Positions 1 to 8,483 of a stretch of 64,000 nucleotides of DNA are shown piece by piece; position 1 is the stretch's first letter; each line of letters opens with the position of its first letter. The stretch covers positions 1-64,000 of the forward strand of contig JAABRD010000013.1 of the NCBI GenBank assembly GCA_011391085.1. Direction: 5' to 3'. The notes below the pieces were generated by a model. The model saw only the letters and a list, made by a program, of their open reading frames with translations, did no database searches and was not told where the DNA came from. The translations under genes were made by a program, and so were the position numbers. This stretch comes from Thiotrichaceae bacterium. GTDB taxonomy: Bacteria > Pseudomonadota > Gammaproteobacteria > Beggiatoales > Beggiatoaceae.

Positions 1-5
1 ATTTT

Positions 6-42
6 CCCTCACCCCCGACCCCTCTCCCAGAGGGAGAGGGGC
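6..42. repeat. GC-rich palindromic repeat
   Basis: A hairpin built on CCCCTCTCCC and its complement, flanked by CCCTCACCCCC. The same palindrome recurs at 2527-2562 and 52350-52400, where it forms the inside of a GGTAGTG-type element. Here it stands without visible element ends, so it may be a remnant. Confidence 0.6.
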
Positions 43-137
43 GAAACAAAATACGAGAAAATTTCTGCTTCAGTACTTACTATATATCAATGTTTGAGAA
101 TTATAGTAGAATTTCTGTAAAATGGTACGATTCCCTC

Positions 138-207
138 TTACACGCAAGAAGAATTATTGCGCTATTGCTACGCAACGCAGGGGGGCAATAATTCTTCTTG
201 TACGTAA
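138..207. repeat. Inverted repeat with AAGAATTATTGC arms
   Basis: Two arms of about 23 bases (138-160 and 185-207) are nearly complementary around a short loop. Related arms recur at 60716-60810 and as a half copy at 51758-51782. The rest of 46-414 is AT-rich and shows no gene; a strong promoter could not be picked by eye. Confidence 0.6.
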
Positions 208-414
208 GAATAAAATAGTATAGGTTCACTGGACGTTGGTGGCAAAATACTCACTTTATTTGGCTAAATCATTTGGCACACTTAAAATGGTATTGCAAAT
301 AGGTTTAGTAAAATTTTATGATGTCTCGCGTATGTAAGACATTATTTTAATGGGAGTCCAAAACAGGTTTTGGATATAAATTCATTGATATTTAAGAACC
401 AATTATTAAGAAAT

Positions 415-2208
415 ATGGCTAAAAATATGACGTTTCCTTCTAACCGCTTAACATTATCATGGTTACTGTGTATCGCTACTCTTTTGAGTGGTTGCAATCC
501 CCATGACGCCAACATGTCATCTGCACAAAATCAATCGGTGGCGGTGGCGAAAAAACCGAGTCATCCGAATTATTTGCGGATCCCGTTCAGTGGCGATGTC
601 AGCACGGTGGACCCCGCCTTTGCTTACGAATTGAACCAGATAGAGATAGTGGGACAGATGTTTATTGCCTTAACTAGTTTTGACCCGAACAGTTATGAAA
701 CGTTGCCTGAACTGGCCACCAATTGGCAAGTGAGTCAAGATGGGACGGTTTATACTTTTCACTTACGCAAAGATGCTAAGTGGTCTTCAGGAGAAACTAT
801 AACGGCCCATGACGTGGTGTGGGCCATCAAGAGGAATTTGGCACCGGAAACGAAGTCTCCCAATGTGGTGACGTTGTATATCATCAAAAATGGAGAAGCT
901 TTCAATAAGGGTACCTTGAACCAATCAACTGCTTCGAGTCCCTCGCCACCGCCACACAATAAGAAGAAAAACGAAAAACAGGAGAAGTCTGCGTCTGCTA
1001 CGCAACCTCAGCAACCTTCAGCACCGTCCCCTTCTTCGCAGTTAGGTGTGCGTGCCTTGGATGATTACACGGTGGAATTTACGTTGGAACATCCTGCGGC
1101 CTATTTTCCTGCCATCGTTAGTATGTGGACGTATCGTCCGTTACCGCGGAAGGTCATTGAACAACATGGGGACCAATGGACTTTACCAGAATATATTCAA
1201 ACCAGTGGTCCTTACACTCTCAAGGAATGGCAGAAAAACTACCGTCTGGTGTTGTCCAAAAATCCTCATTACTATCGGGCGGAGAAAGTGGCGATTTCTG
1301 AAGTGCATTACTACATTGTTCCAGAAAGCACGTTGGGGCTGGCCATGTATGAGAATAATGAACTCGACCTGATTGGTGGACAGGTGTATCTCAATTTGCC
1401 TCAGACAGATATTCCACGCATTAGCGCAGACCCCGTGTTGCGCCAAGATTTATATGTGGGACCAGAGTTTTGTACCGAATGGTATGGTTTCAATGTGCAA
1501 CAACCACCGTTTGATAAAGTTCTGGTTCGCAAAGCCATTGCGGCGGCCATTGATAAGCAAATGTTGATTGACATTGTTATCAAGGGTGCAGAATCGCCGG
1601 CTTCGACGTTTACGCGTCCCCCTGTGTTTGGTGCCGTGGCCCCAGAAGAAGGAATCGGCATCTTGTTTAATCCCACTCAAGCAAAAGCCTGGTTAGCCGA
1701 AGCGGGTTATCCGGAGGGTAAAGATTTTCCCAAGATGACGTTAACCTTCAACTTTTCTGAAGTTCGCAAGGAAGTTGCTATCGCTGTCAAAACGATGTTG
1801 AAACACTATTTGAATATTGACCTGGAATTGCAACCCACGGACTTTGATAGATATATGGCGGCCCTGGGCGACCATACGACGCAAATCTTTCGTAATGGTT
1901 GGTGTTCTGACTATCCTGATGCCAATAATTGGTTGTATGAAGTGTTTCATCCCACCAAGGGTTACAATTGGATTGCCTGGAAAAATGCTGAATTTGCAAA
2001 ACAAGTAGAACTTGCCCAGCGAGTGGCTGACCCTAAAGAACGTCAGCGTCTGTATCGTCGTGCGGAACAGATTTTGACTCAGGAAGAGGTCGCGATTGTT
2101 CCGCTATATTTTTCTAATTCCCAGTTTTTGGTGAAACCGTGGGTAAAAAATTGGTTCAACATGGCCTTTGGTGGACAACATATTGAAGATTGGGCGTTGG
2201 AAAATTGA
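415..2208 (+). CDS. OppA/DppA-type ABC transporter substrate-binding lipoprotein
   Basis: Family 5 extracellular solute-binding protein, probably binding a peptide and delivering it to an inner-membrane permease. The ATG at 415 gives a lipoprotein signal with a hydrophobic core and lipobox LLSGC; the reading frame extends upstream to a TTG at 370, but that extension does not look like a signal peptide. The sequence carries typical family segments (FSGDVSTVDPA, ATNWQVSQDGTVYTFHLRKDAKW, GCNP after the lipobox). An unusual low-complexity insert rich in Pro, Ser, Lys and Gln lies around residues 170-210, where family members have a compact loop. No permease gene is adjacent; the next gene is the ligand-binding/channel fusion. 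The ligand cannot be read from sequence. Confidence 0.88.
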   Translation: MAKNMTFPSNRLTLSWLLCIATLLSGCNPHDANMSSAQNQSVAVAKKPSHPNYLRIPFSGDVSTVDPAFAYELNQIEIVGQMFIALTSFDPNSYETLPELATNWQVSQDGTVYTFHLRKDAKWSSGETITAHDVVWAIKRNLAPETKSPNVVTLYIIKNGEAFNKGTLNQSTASSPSPPPHNKKKNEKQEKSASATQPQQPSAPSPSSQLGVRALDDYTVEFTLEHPAAYFPAIVSMWTYRPLPRKVIEQHGDQWTLPEYIQTSGPYTLKEWQKNYRLVLSKNPHYYRAEKVAISEVHYYIVPESTLGLAMYENNELDLIGGQVYLNLPQTDIPRISADPVLRQDLYVGPEFCTEWYGFNVQQPPFDKVLVRKAIAAAIDKQMLIDIVIKGAESPASTFTRPPVFGAVAPEEGIGILFNPTQAKAWLAEAGYPEGKDFPKMTLTFNFSEVRKEVAIAVKTMLKHYLNIDLELQPTDFDRYMAALGDHTTQIFRNGWCSDYPDANNWLYEVFHPTKGYNWIAWKNAEFAKQVELAQRVADPKERQRLYRRAEQILTQEEVAIVPLYFSNSQFLVKPWVKNWFNMAFGGQHIEDWALEN

Positions 2209-2227
2209 GGCGTTGGGGCAATGCCAT

Positions 2228-2427
2228 TATAGTAATATTCCTCATCACTTGTACCCCCCCCAGCCCCCCCGCGACGTGGATGACTCCCCCCGCGACGTGG
2301 ATGACTCCCCCCGCGACGTGGATGACTCCCCCCCGCGACGTGGATGACTCCCCCCCGCGACGTGGATGACTTCCCCCCGCGTGCGGGGGGGCTGGGGGGG
2401 GTACAAGAGAACAGGAATACTACTATA
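2228..2427. mobile_element. Small element with TATAGTAATATTCC ends and an internal 21-22 bp tandem array
   Basis: The ends TATAGTAATATTCC and GGAATACTACTATA are inverted repeats with one mismatch. Inside are CTTGTACCCCC and its complement, then five copies of a 21-22 bp unit containing GCGACGTGGATGACTCC (2271-2375). Sister elements with the same ends lie at 60573-60708 and 10246-10507. No coding capacity; no clear target duplication was found. Confidence 0.7.
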
Positions 2428-2431
2428 CAAG

Positions 2432-2511
2432 GTAGGGTGCGGTAGGGTGCGTGCCTCAGCACCGTTTCTGGAACCGCACCAGGCCTACTCGGTGCGTAGG
2501 ACGCACCCTAC
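2432..2511. repeat. Inverted repeat with GTAGGGTGCGT arms
   Basis: GTAGGGTGCGT at 2442-2452 pairs with ACGCACCCTAC at 2501-2511. It is an extragenic palindrome abutting the preceding element and has no T-tract, so it is not called a terminator. Confidence 0.6.
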
Positions 2512-2526
2512 TGATGTCGCCTGTCT

Positions 2527-2598
2527 CCCCTCTCCCTCTGGGAGAGGGGCCGGGGGTGAGGGCAACTCTATAAATATCACCCAGATTGCATCACTACC
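2527..2598. mobile_element. 5'-truncated GGTAGTG-type element
   Basis: The palindrome CCCCTCTCCC...GGGGCCGGGGGTGAGGG is followed by a right end ATCACCCAGATTGCATCACTACC-like terminus. This matches the right half of the intact element at 52314-52428, including the internal palindrome. The left terminus is missing. Confidence 0.7.
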
Positions 2599-2641
2599 CT
2601 ATTTTTCATTCTCTATTTAACCATTATTCGAGTACACAACA

Positions 2642-5029
2642 ATGTCTGAAAAAAACATCATTCTCATTCCATCTCCGTTTCCTCAACAAGTTCTGCAACG
2701 ACCATCGTCTGTGGAGAATGCGGCATCGCCAGGGAAAAATAGAAAGTGGTTATATTGGCTACTTTCTTTTTTCCTAGTGGCAGTGCTTGCCGCAGGACTG
2801 GTATTCTTTCAAATCGTGCCTCTGCAAGGAGGAGGTGACACTATTTATATTGCTGCCGCAGGTCCCATGACTGGCAACGGTCAAGCCAATGGTCAGGCGA
2901 TGGTCCGCGGTGCGCAGTTATACCTTGACCAGATTAATAGTCAAGGTGGGATTCATGGCAAAAAAGTCGAACTGCTGGTATATGATGACCAAAACGATAC
3001 GGAACGGGCCAAACAAATAGCTGAAGAGATTGCGACTCACAGTCAAGCCTTGGCGGTCATTGGTCATCAAAGGAGTTCCACAACTTTAGCGGCGGCCGAG
3101 GTTTATCAAAAATATGGCGTTCCCGCGGTCACTGGTACGGCTACCGCAGACAGCATTACGGTCAACAGCCAATGGTATTTTCGTACTATTTTTAACAATA
3201 GTGACCAAAGTGCCTTAGTGGCTAACTACATCCGCAAGGTGCTAAATTTTGAAGAGGCCAATGTCATTTTTGATCAAGACGTGTTTGGGGCAACGTTGGC
3301 AGAGTCTTTCATTAAGACGGCTAAATCCATTGGTCTGACGGTTAAACATCAATGGAGTTTCAACGCCAAAGACAAAAAGAGTATCGAGGATAGTATCCGC
3401 AACATGGTTGCGGCCCTGGAAACTCCTGCCAAATCCACCATGGTATTTGTGGCAACGGCAGCCAAAGAAGGGGTTCAAGTCGTGACCTCTTTGAAACCGT
3501 TAAGTCACGTTCAAATGATTGGGGCCGATACGTTTTCTAGTAGCGCGTTTATGGATGAGTTAAGCAAACTGCCTCAGGAACGTTCTCAGCCTGGGTATTA
3601 TTCTAACGGTATCTATACCACTTCGCCGTTTCTCCCAGATATTGCCGATGAAGTAGGCCAACAGTTCAAATATGCCTTTTTTGCCAAATACGCGGAAGAA
3701 CCAACCATCAATTCATCCATGTATTATGATGCGGCACTGGTGGTTTTACAAGCACTGAGTGCGGTGGGAAGCATGAATGCAACGGCGCCTATAGAGGATC
3801 AACGTAATCAACTGAGAAATCAACTGAGAGGCATTTCTACCTCCGAAAAATCTGTCAAGGGTGTGACAGGGAGTATCTTTTTTGATAGGTATGGAAATGC
3901 GGTAAAAGCAATTCCGATGGGTACTTATCGGCAAGGGCGCCCTGTGGTTGCGCTGTTCCAATTTCAACCGTTGGGGGATTTGCGTGGTGTGGATAACCTC
4001 TTGGGAGAATTTTTGGACAACAACATTATTAACGTCAACGGCAAATTTATGCGCAAAGCGCAAGTCGTTTACGCAGGGATAGATTTCAATGAAATCAACG
4101 AGTTAGACACCAAAAATTCTTCCTTCGTCGCCGATTTTTATCTCTGGTTCCGCTACCAGGGTAAATTGGATGACAGCGGCATCGAGTTTATCAACATTGT
4201 GGATGGTGATGATGGGAAACTTAAAGACCCCGTCGTGGACCAGCTTTCCAAATTGGAACCTAACCTTACCACGAAAACCTACCGCCTAAAAGCGGAATTT
4301 AAAGGTGATTTTGATTACCATGACTACCCGCTGGACCGACAAACCTTACCGATTAAATTTCGGCATCAGAAACTGACTAAAGACCGGTTGATTTATGTCG
4401 TGGACAACCTGGGCATGAAGCAATATCAAGGCAGTCTGGAAGCGGTGGTCAAACAATTTGACAAGAAAAAAGTGTTCACCGTAGGTGGCTGGAAAATTCA
4501 GCAAGCCTCCTTTTTTCAAAATACCAAAAATAACGACTCTACGTTAGGTCTGCCAGAACTGTTTGATGTCCGGCAACCCATTGAGTATTCCCAATTCAAT
4601 GCCCAAATTCAAATCGGCCGTCAACTCTTGAACTTTATGTTGAAGAATTTCAGTACCATTATATTTTTGATGGTACTCGGCTACTTCTCGTTTTTTATTC
4701 CGATTTCGTCGTTTGCCACCCGTTTATCGTTGGGCACCAGTCTCATCATGACGGGGTCATTGTTCCATATCAAACTCAGTTCCGAACTGGCCAACATCGA
4801 CTATTTGGTGCTAATAGAATACCTCTTCTATATGATTTACCTATTGGCGACTTTCGTCGTCATCGTCTCCGTGACTTGTCACATTTTGGATGCCAAAGAT
4901 GCCAAAGGCAATAAGCTGCTGATTGACAAACTAAATCGCTGGGGGAAAATCATCTATCCGCTGATCTTGGTCGCCGGGTTTGGGATAATTGGTTATCTGT
5001 ACCGACATTTGTTGATATTTGGACTCTAA
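2642..5029 (+). CDS. Periplasmic ligand-binding domain fused to a pentameric ligand-gated ion channel-like domain
   Basis: A 795-residue membrane protein. Residues 36-57 form one membrane segment. Residues about 66-445 are a type I periplasmic binding domain of the branched-chain amino acid/LivJ class (GPMTGNGQANGQAMVRGAQL, then GGIHGKKVELLVYDDQ). Residues about 470-660 resemble the extracellular domain of Cys-loop receptors, with the Pro-loop-like DYPLDRQTL at 561-569 and GGWKI at 615-619. Four hydrophobic segments follow (about 661-687, 693-711, 720-746, 768-790), as in the channel domain. The inferred role is a ligand-sensing channel in the inner membrane with binding domains in the periplasm. 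The gene follows an OppA-type lipoprotein gene on the same strand after 430 bases of repeats, so co-transcription is uncertain. Channel activity is inferred, not shown. Confidence 0.82.
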   Translation: MSEKNIILIPSPFPQQVLQRPSSVENAASPGKNRKWLYWLLSFFLVAVLAAGLVFFQIVPLQGGGDTIYIAAAGPMTGNGQANGQAMVRGAQLYLDQINSQGGIHGKKVELLVYDDQNDTERAKQIAEEIATHSQALAVIGHQRSSTTLAAAEVYQKYGVPAVTGTATADSITVNSQWYFRTIFNNSDQSALVANYIRKVLNFEEANVIFDQDVFGATLAESFIKTAKSIGLTVKHQWSFNAKDKKSIEDSIRNMVAALETPAKSTMVFVATAAKEGVQVVTSLKPLSHVQMIGADTFSSSAFMDELSKLPQERSQPGYYSNGIYTTSPFLPDIADEVGQQFKYAFFAKYAEEPTINSSMYYDAALVVLQALSAVGSMNATAPIEDQRNQLRNQLRGISTSEKSVKGVTGSIFFDRYGNAVKAIPMGTYRQGRPVVALFQFQPLGDLRGVDNLLGEFLDNNIINVNGKFMRKAQVVYAGIDFNEINELDTKNSSFVADFYLWFRYQGKLDDSGIEFINIVDGDDGKLKDPVVDQLSKLEPNLTTKTYRLKAEFKGDFDYHDYPLDRQTLPIKFRHQKLTKDRLIYVVDNLGMKQYQGSLEAVVKQFDKKKVFTVGGWKIQQASFFQNTKNNDSTLGLPELFDVRQPIEYSQFNAQIQIGRQLLNFMLKNFSTIIFLMVLGYFSFFIPISSFATRLSLGTSLIMTGSLFHIKLSSELANIDYLVLIEYLFYMIYLLATFVVIVSVTCHILDAKDAKGNKLLIDKLNRWGKIIYPLILVAGFGIIGYLYRHLLIFGL

Positions 5030-5032
5030 AAA

Positions 5033-5230
5033 GTGTTGGAGTAAAGAGTTGGAGTAAAGAGTTGGAGTAAAGAGTTGGAGTAAAGAGTTGGAGTAGAGGC
5101 TTTAGCCGGAGGGCCCGAACTTTAATTTGGGACCACTCCAACCGGCTAAAGCCTCCACTCCAACCGGCTAAAGCCTCCACTCCAACCGGCTAAAGCCTCC
5201 ACTCCAACCGGCTAAAGCCTCCACTCCAAT
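5033..5230. repeat. Tandem and inverted repeats (GGAGTAAAGAGTT and CCGGCTAAAGCCTCCACTCC)
   Basis: About five copies of a 13 bp unit (GGAGTAAAGAGTT) run from 5033 to 5094, then one GTAGAGGCTTTAGCCGG arm, then about four copies of a 22 bp unit CCGGCTAAAGCCTCCACTCC (5139-5229). The two arms are complementary. The same extragenic family recurs at 8186-8450, 10310-10420, 32731-32787 and 61190-61209. Confidence 0.8.
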
Positions 5231-5520
5231 TTAAGATAAGAACTTTCCCTATAGTATTTCAGATTTTTCCCATAGTATGGTGAACTTTTTTGCCTTATAC
5301 TTGGAGAATATGGAAATACCGAAATTTTAAATTAATCAAAATTCAGGTAGGTATGTATTTTGCATGTCAATGTTGACTGACGACTATAAATTTTTCATTT
5401 CAACATAAGGAATTTCCCTATGCCAATTCAGATGTTTTCCGATGACATAGAGACTGTTCTTATCTTATACTTTATAGTATAGAAACACTAACTTAAAGTT
5501 AACCAAATTTTTAGGGAGAG
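5231..5520 (+). promoter_or_regulatory. Duplicated leader upstream of the acidic repeat protein
   Basis: Two imperfect direct copies of about 100 bases (about 5238-5340 and 5406-5515) share TTTCCCTAT, TTCAGAT, TTTTCC, CTTATACTT and AACCAAA/AATCAAA-like blocks in the same order. They lie just upstream of the gene at 5525, which has GGGAGAG seven bases before its start. This suggests a duplicated promoter or leader, but no exact promoter is assigned. Confidence 0.4.
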
Positions 5521-5524
5521 TATT

Positions 5525-8026
5525 ATGAATACTAACATGAATAAAAAATTGCTTGCCATTGCAATAAGCGTTGCGTTAATGGGTTCTGTAAGCGTAACAG
5601 GCAGTGCCTATGCGCAAGAGGCTGGCGCAACAACATCTACGGCATCGACAGATACCACCAGTGGTACTTCTACCGATAATACGGCCACCAGCGGCACTTC
5701 CACTGATAGCACAGCTACCAGTGGTGCGGCAACAGATACTGCGGCTCCCAGTGGCACAGTGACAGATACTGCGGCTCCCAGTGGCACAGTGACAGATACT
5801 GCGGCTCCCAGTGGCACAGTGACAGATACTGCGGCTCCCAGTGGTGCAACCACAGAGACTGCCGCTACCAGTGGTGCGACTCCGGACGACGCGACTACAG
5901 ATACGGCCGCTGCCAGCGGCTCCACTACTGAGGTAGCTACGGATACTGCCGCTACCAGTGGTGCAACTACGGATACTGCCGCTACCAGTGGTGCAACCAC
6001 AGACGCCACTACTACGGATACGGCCGCCACCAGCGGCTCCACTACTGAAGTGGAAGTGACTGTCGCAACAACTTCCGCAGACAGTGAAGATGGCGAAGCA
6101 ACTGTCACAAATAAGACACCCCATGAATATCCTCCTCAATGCGTCAATCCGGCCAAAGGCACATTAAAACCCAATGCGGAACAGCATCCTGAATGCGCCG
6201 ACGCCGTTAAAGAACTGGGTGGGAAAACCGAAGAAGCGAGTGAAGAAGGTGGAAGTGAAGAAGGTGGAACTGTCATCATTGTGACCGAACCTACCACGAC
6301 AGAAGGTGGTGAAACTGCCGCTACAGGTGAAGAAGCCGCTACGACCGCTGAGGGCGAAGCCACTGCCGAAGCACCTGCTGCTGAAGGGGAAGCCACTGCC
6401 GAAGCACCTGTCGCTGAAGGGGAAGCCACTGCCGAAGCACCTGTCGCTGAAGGGGAAGCTACTGCCGAAGCACCTGTCGCTGAAGGGGAAGCCACTGCCG
6501 AAGCACCTGTCGCTGAAGGGGAAGCCACTGCCGAAGCACCTGTCGCTGAAGGGGAAGCTACTGCCGAAGCACCTGTTGCTGAAGGGGAAGCCACTGCCGA
6601 AACGACCGCTGAAGCACCCGCTACTGAAGGGGAGGCCGCCGCTGAACAACCCGTAGCTGAAGAAAGTGTACCTACTGTAACAGCAGAAGTTGTCGCTGCT
6701 ATGACAGTTGAACAGATGCAAGCCATAACTGCCGAAGAACTCCAAGCAGTTCCTCCAGAAGCAATGGCTGGTTTGACTGCGGAACAAGTGGCAAATATCC
6801 CAACCACCGCGATAGCTGGTTTGACTGCCGAACAAGTAGTCAATTTGACCATAGATGCCGTTGCAGGATTGATAACTGCCCAACTGGATATGCTTCCAGA
6901 CTCTGTTAAGGCTACTTTCACACCAGAACAACGGCTGAACATGGTGCAATACATATTCCCACAAGTTTATCCACCTGCACCGGTTGAAGAAGTTGTCGAA
7001 GAAACGTCACCTCCTGTTGAGGAAGTGACAACTGAGGAAACGACTCCAGAAAGTACCGAAGAAGCCGCTGTGGAAGGTGGCACGGTAGTAGTTGCTGAAA
7101 GTGAAGAAGCCGCTACCGAAGGTGAAGACGCTACCGCCGAAGGTGAAGACGCTACTGCTGAAGGTGAAGAAGCCGCTGCCGAAGGTGAAGAAGCTGCTGC
7201 TGAAGGTGAAGAAGCTGCTGCTGAAGGTGAAGAAGAAGTTGCCGCTGAAGGTGAAGAAGCTGCTGCTGAAGGCGAAGAAGCCGCAGTCGCTGAAGAATTG
7301 CCAGATTTAGGCGCAACTGCCGTCAATGCAGAAGGCGAAACTGTCGTTACAGAAGCGGAAGTCATCGGAGGTATTACATCCCCTGATGGTGCCTTGACTG
7401 ACGCGGTTAGCTTAGAAGATGAAGTGGACGTCGGTGGTGAAATCGCGATTGACCCAGCCGATGCCGGCAATATCGAAGATGTTTTCGTGTATGCTTCCTA
7501 TGTCCCCGTGGAAGACCCAACAGCCGAACCCATGTACTTCATGTTGGGCAAGGGTGGTGTAGTCCTAGTGTGGGACGGCAATCCCGAAAACCTGGCTTCT
7601 TTCCAGAAGGTGAAAAACAAAGGCAAGGACAACAAGAAGAAACCAGTGAAAGTCAAAATGTACAAAGGGAAATTTGTACTTCCAGGCATCTTGAAGATTT
7701 CCTTCGGGTATCGCTTAGATGATGGCGCCATGGTCACCAATAATGAACCAATGGAAGTGACCATCACGGAACCAGAAGCACCTGCGACCATGCCGGCGCT
7801 TGAATCCACTGACACAACGGTTGATCCATCTGCTACGTTGCCTGAAGCTGACGTGACGGAAACTGACACAACGGAACCTGCTACAGATGCCACCCCAGAA
7901 GCTACCCCAGAAGTTGCGGCAGAAGAACCGGTCGCTACTGAAGAAGTCGCCTCTACAGAGGTTGCCGCAGAACCTGTTGCCACGGATGCACCTGTTGCTG
8001 ATGCAAGCACGGAAGTGACTCCATAA
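5525..8026 (+). CDS. Exported acidic repeat-rich protein
   Basis: Not recognised as a known family. Residues 1-30 form a signal peptide ending near AYAQEA. Residues about 35-190 are Thr/Ser/Ala-rich with repeated SGTVTDTAAP and SGATTDTAAT units. Residues about 275-360 hold seven copies of EGEATAEAPVA. Residues 385-490 contain LTAEQV-type repeats (MTVEQMQAITAEEL, AGLTAEQVANI). Another Glu-rich block EGEEAAA covers 530-590. A more ordered segment at about 625-750 (VFVYASYVPVEDP, WDGNPENL, GKFVLPGILKISFGYR) is followed by an acidic tail. The composition suggests an extended surface or matrix protein. The repeat copy number is likely to vary. A clear terminator follows. Confidence 0.8.
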   Translation: MNTNMNKKLLAIAISVALMGSVSVTGSAYAQEAGATTSTASTDTTSGTSTDNTATSGTSTDSTATSGAATDTAAPSGTVTDTAAPSGTVTDTAAPSGTVTDTAAPSGATTETAATSGATPDDATTDTAAASGSTTEVATDTAATSGATTDTAATSGATTDATTTDTAATSGSTTEVEVTVATTSADSEDGEATVTNKTPHEYPPQCVNPAKGTLKPNAEQHPECADAVKELGGKTEEASEEGGSEEGGTVIIVTEPTTTEGGETAATGEEAATTAEGEATAEAPAAEGEATAEAPVAEGEATAEAPVAEGEATAEAPVAEGEATAEAPVAEGEATAEAPVAEGEATAEAPVAEGEATAETTAEAPATEGEAAAEQPVAEESVPTVTAEVVAAMTVEQMQAITAEELQAVPPEAMAGLTAEQVANIPTTAIAGLTAEQVVNLTIDAVAGLITAQLDMLPDSVKATFTPEQRLNMVQYIFPQVYPPAPVEEVVEETSPPVEEVTTEETTPESTEEAAVEGGTVVVAESEEAATEGEDATAEGEDATAEGEEAAAEGEEAAAEGEEAAAEGEEEVAAEGEEAAAEGEEAAVAEELPDLGATAVNAEGETVVTEAEVIGGITSPDGALTDAVSLEDEVDVGGEIAIDPADAGNIEDVFVYASYVPVEDPTAEPMYFMLGKGGVVLVWDGNPENLASFQKVKNKGKDNKKKPVKVKMYKGKFVLPGILKISFGYRLDDGAMVTNNEPMEVTITEPEAPATMPALESTDTTVDPSATLPEADVTETDTTEPATDATPEATPEVAAEEPVATEEVASTEVAAEPVATDAPVADASTEVTP

Positions 8027-8078
8027 AATGGTTCCATAAGGTTTAAACCGTTAAAGTTTAAACTAGGGGTCATCAATT

Positions 8079-8114
8079 AAAGACCCGACAGTTTTTAGAA
8101 ACTGTCGGGTCTTT
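8079..8114 (+). terminator. Rho-independent terminator
   Basis: A 16-bp perfect stem (AAAGACCCGACAGTTT with its complement) around a four-base loop, followed by GTTTGTT. It lies 50 bases after the stop codon of the acidic repeat protein gene. Confidence 0.8.
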
Positions 8115-8185
8115 GTTTGTTAACTAGCGAGAAGCTATCAGGCAGTAGGGGGTGTTACAGTGATAATGATAAACCATTAGAACAT

Positions 8186-8450
8186 GTCGGAGTGGAGGCT
8201 TTAGCATGTCGGAGTGGAGGCTTTAGCCGGTGGGTACTGAGTTAAACTCAGGGGAAAAGCCACCGGCTAAAGCCTCTACTCCAACGCTACTACCCGGCTA
8301 AAGCCTCTACTCCAACGCTACTACCCGGCTAAAGCCTCTACTCCAACGCTACTACCCGGCTAAAGCCTCTACTCCAACGCTACTACCCGGCTAAAGCCTC
8401 TACTCCAACGCTACTACCCGGCTAAAGCCTCTACTCCAACGCTGACATCA
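8186..8450. repeat. 31-bp tandem repeat array with TTTAGCCGG palindrome
   Basis: Two copies of a GTCGGAGTGGAGGCTTTAGC-type arm (8186-8230) face an array of five to six 31-bp units, each with CCGGCTAAAGCCTCTACTCC followed by AACGCTACTA (8256-8440). Units are contiguous with no spacers, so this is a tandem array and not a CRISPR. Confidence 0.85.
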
Positions 8451-8483
8451 TTTTGCTTCCGACGACACTCCAGATACCCTTTC

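Noticed and set aside
2251-2403. Tandem GCGACGTGGATGACTCC units read as a small Arg/Gly/Ser-rich protein
   Set aside because: The array lies inside an element with inverted ends, units of 21 and 22 bases break the frame, and no start signal is seen.
6136-6964. Long open frames antisense to the acidic repeat protein
   Set aside because: They are shadows of GC-rich repeated codons; the sense strand has a signal peptide, ribosome binding site and terminator.
8256-8450. Possible CRISPR array of 31-bp units
   Set aside because: The units are contiguous and identical with no spacers, and the repeat is the TTTAGCCGG extragenic family. No cas genes are present.
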